6,796 nt of DNA from NCBI GenBank assembly GCA_937990205.1, contig CALKRO010000109.1, forward strand, positions 1-6,796. The letters run 5' to 3'. The notes beneath the pieces were generated by a model that had not been told where the DNA came from, did no database searches, and saw only the letters and a program-made list of their open reading frames with translations. Each line of letters opens with the position of its first letter. Positions within the stretch are counted from its first letter, which is position 1. This DNA comes from an uncultured Candidatus Saccharibacteria bacterium. Its GTDB lineage: Bacteria > Patescibacteriota > Saccharimonadia > Saccharimonadales > Saccharimonadaceae. Position numbers and translations under genes: made by a program. Shown in pieces: positions 5,307 through 6,796 of the stretch.

Positions 5307-5332
5307 AAAATGACTGGGCTAGCCAGTCATTT
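5307..5332 (-). terminator. Hairpin between ftsZ and nrdR, weak terminator
   Basis: Perfect 10-bp arms at 5308-5317 and 5323-5332 (AAATGACTGG and its complement) enclose a 5-base loop. On the minus strand the stem runs into TTTT (5310-5307) followed by AG, a short U-tract, so termination may be partial. It begins 12 bases after the ftsZ stop. It would reduce read-through from the division genes into nrdR. Confidence 0.5.
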
Positions 5333-5344
5333 CGAATTGTTAAG

Positions 5345-6559
5345 TTATTTTTTATTACGGAATCTTGCACGAAGTGAAGGTGGTACATCCAAATCTTCTT
5401 CTTCGTCTTTTTTACCGATGCGTTCCCAAATATTTTCCTTTGGGGCGGCAGTGAAGTTACTTTGGAATTCATGGTTTGTAGTAGCCGTATGGTCGAAGTT
5501 GCTAACTGGAGCCACTACTGGTTCACTCACTTGAGATTTCATCGCTTCTACGCGTTCCATCACCTCTGCATTACGACGAGCTTCTTCTTCCTCTGCACGT
5601 TTTTGGCGGTAATAATCTGAATCAAAACCAGTTGCTACCACGGTAATTACGATTTCATCCTGCAATTCTGGGCGGATTGAAGCACCGAAGATAATATTAG
5701 CATCTGGAGAAACTGCACCAGTAATTTCCTCAGCCGCTTCCTGGATTTCTGACATTGACATATCATAACCACCAGCTACTGAGAAGAGTACACCACGAGC
5801 ACCATCAATTTTCACTTCGATGAGTGGAGATTCAATAGCTTGTTGAGCTGCCAATTTCGCACGGTTTTCACCGGAAGCACGGCCGATACCCATCAAAGCT
5901 GAACCAGCGTTCTTCATAATTGCCTTCACGTCAGCAAAGTCTAGGTTAATTAGTGCATGTTCGGTAATTAATTCTGAAATACCTTGTACGCCCTGACGCA
6001 AAACATCATCTGCAATCTTGAAAGTCTCAAGTAATGGCGTACGTGGGTCGATAGTCTGCAATAAACGATCATTCGGAATCGTAATCAAAGCATCGACTTC
6101 CTTCGCTAATTTTTCAATCGCAAAATCTGCATTCTTCTTACGTTGTGCACCTTCAAAGGTAAATGGCTTAGTCACCACCCCCACGGTCAAAATATCCTGC
6201 TTCTTAGCTTCCTGAGCCACTACTGGACCAGCACCAGAACCGGTACCACCACCAGCACCCAGAGTAATGAACACCATATCGGCATCCTTAATAGCTTCAC
6301 AGATATTATCACGGCTTTCTTCCGCAGCGGTTTGACCTTTTTCTGGATCGCCACCGGCACCAAGACCTTGGCCAATGTGAACTTTCACGTCTGCATTAGA
6401 GTGATGTAGAGCCTGGGCATCGGTATTGACCGCAATAAATTCAACACCGGAAAGTCCAACTTCCTTCATGCGATTTACCGCAGAACCGCCAGCTCCACCG
6501 ACACCGATTACTTTAATCGTCGCTTTGCTTTCCACCTCTGTTGGTTTTATTTCTGGCAT
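5345..6559 (-). CDS. ftsZ: Cell division GTPase FtsZ
   Basis: Tubulin-like GTPase that polymerises into the Z-ring at the division site. The 404-residue protein has the nucleotide-binding start [17 protein letters not shown] (15-31), VNTDAQAL (44-51), the tubulin signature GGGTGSG (103-109), and the T7 loop NLDFADV (205-211) with catalytic D207 and D210. After the globular core (to about 315) come a highly charged, probably helical segment (316-344), a Thr/Asn/Ala-rich linker (345-390) and a C-terminal tail DVPPSLRAR (391-399). The tail corresponds to the conserved peptide that binds FtsA and other partners. Length and motifs are normal for the family. The start is supported by a good Shine-Dalgarno GTGAGGA (6572-6566) 6 bases from the ATG. 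The actin-like gene upstream supports a division cluster. Confidence 0.98.
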   Translation of the reverse strand: MPEIKPTEVESKATIKVIGVGGAGGSAVNRMKEVGLSGVEFIAVNTDAQALHHSNADVKVHIGQGLGAGGDPEKGQTAAEESRDNICEAIKDADMVFITLGAGGGTGSGAGPVVAQEAKKQDILTVGVVTKPFTFEGAQRKKNADFAIEKLAKEVDALITIPNDRLLQTIDPRTPLLETFKIADDVLRQGVQGISELITEHALINLDFADVKAIMKNAGSALMGIGRASGENRAKLAAQQAIESPLIEVKIDGARGVLFSVAGGYDMSMSEIQEAAEEITGAVSPDANIIFGASIRPELQDEIVITVVATGFDSDYYRQKRAEEEEARRNAEVMERVEAMKSQVSEPVVAPVSNFDHTATTNHEFQSNFTAAPKENIWERIGKKDEEEDLDVPPSLRARFRNKK

Positions 6560-6577
6560 CTTTATTCCTCACTTTTA

Positions 6578-6602
6578 ACTATAGATTACTTCTATATTAA
6601 CA
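6578..6602 (-). promoter_or_regulatory. Possible ftsZ promoter(s) in the ftsA-ftsZ gap
   Basis: The 68-base gap holds two minus-strand -10 candidates: TAATAT (6599-6594) with TG one base upstream (6602-6601), an extended element, and TATAGT (6583-6578), matching consensus at five of six positions. Neither has a good -35. Either would give an mRNA that includes the ftsZ Shine-Dalgarno sequence. An extra local promoter for ftsZ is common in bacteria, but the evidence here is only these boxes. Confidence 0.35.
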
Positions 6603-6627
6603 CATTTCTAGCCAGAATAAGAGATTT

Positions 6628-6796
6628 TTATCTTCCGCCGCCAAATAATTTACTGAGGAAGCCCACCGGCTTTTCTTCCACGCGCGTTTCTTGCTCGCGC
6701 ATATCGTCATTCATCATCAAAGCCAAACCAATCGCCACCGCGAAACGAGGCTTCTTAGTTTCATTATCAATATGAGTCACATCCATTAGCGGCAAA
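6628..6796 (-). CDS. ftsA: C-terminal end of an actin-like ATPase, probably FtsA (partial)
   Basis: Only the last 55 codons are in the window; the gene continues past the right edge and stops at TAA (6630-6628). The fragment includes KKPRFAVAIGLALMMND, the C-terminal block of the FtsA/PilM actin-like superfamily, and ends with EEKPVGFLSKLFGGGR. In FtsA a short amphipathic C-terminal helix anchors the protein to the membrane and tethers FtsZ; GFLSKLF is a short candidate for this. The position directly upstream of ftsZ favours FtsA. PilM (type IV pilus assembly) has a similar FAVAIGLAL block and is the main alternative, since these bacteria often carry pilus genes. Confidence 0.65.
   Translation of the reverse strand, partial: LPLMDVTHIDNETKKPRFAVAIGLALMMNDDMREQETRVEEKPVGFLSKLFGGGR

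Noticed and set aside
878..6796. Use of UGA as glycine (code 25), as in Gracilibacteria/Absconditabacteria
   Set aside because: The conserved genes are full length without a single in-frame TGA, and Trp and Gly positions use standard codons. That all visible stops are TAA or TAG is noted, but the sample is too small to mean more.

Overview
This window carries a tight, leftward (minus-strand) run of housekeeping genes plus an AT-rich non-housekeeping region at its left end. From right to left the genes are: the 3' end of an actin-like ATPase gene (probably ftsA), ftsZ, an nrdR homologue, a small thioredoxin-fold gene, an HD-domain phosphohydrolase gene and ileS. The style suggests a Patescibacteria/CPR bacterium, most likely Candidatus Saccharibacteria (TM7). 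The reasons are compact genes with short gaps or overlaps, moderate-to-low GC, a eukaryote-like (type 2) isoleucyl-tRNA synthetase, and heavily reduced versions of familiar proteins. This placement is inference. TGA never appears as a sense codon, so the UGA=Gly code of Gracilibacteria/Absconditabacteria does not apply. Every stop seen is TAA or TAG.

Right part (about 4574-6796): ftsA(3' end)-ftsZ is the division module. A 10-bp hairpin separates ftsZ from nrdR, and nrdR overlaps the thioredoxin-like gene by 10 bases. Two proteins here have lost the cysteines that define their families. The NrdR homologue keeps its ATP-cone and the flanking residues of the zinc ribbon but has none of the four zinc ligands. 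The thioredoxin-fold protein contains no cysteine at all.

Middle (878-4483): the HD-domain gene and ileS form an operon with an 11-base gap. A consensus TATAAT box lies only 7 bases from the HD start codon, so the mRNA is predicted to be leaderless. ileS ends at a clear intrinsic terminator (781-809).

Left part (1-877): there is no long gene, but the region is not empty. It holds three well-formed intrinsic terminator hairpins besides that of ileS, a good minus-strand promoter (719-747), two back-to-back promoter candidates sharing a palindromic TTGCAA, and two small minus-strand ORFs (38 and 26 codons) with good Shine-Dalgarno sequences. The start codon of the 26-codon ORF lies inside a 17-bp hairpin. 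A possible plus-strand RNA of about 280 nt runs antisense to it. Two pairs of the direct repeat TTGAACA also occur, each pair spaced exactly 21 bp. Together these look like a small, locally regulated RNA/small-protein locus, and this is the least explained part of the window.
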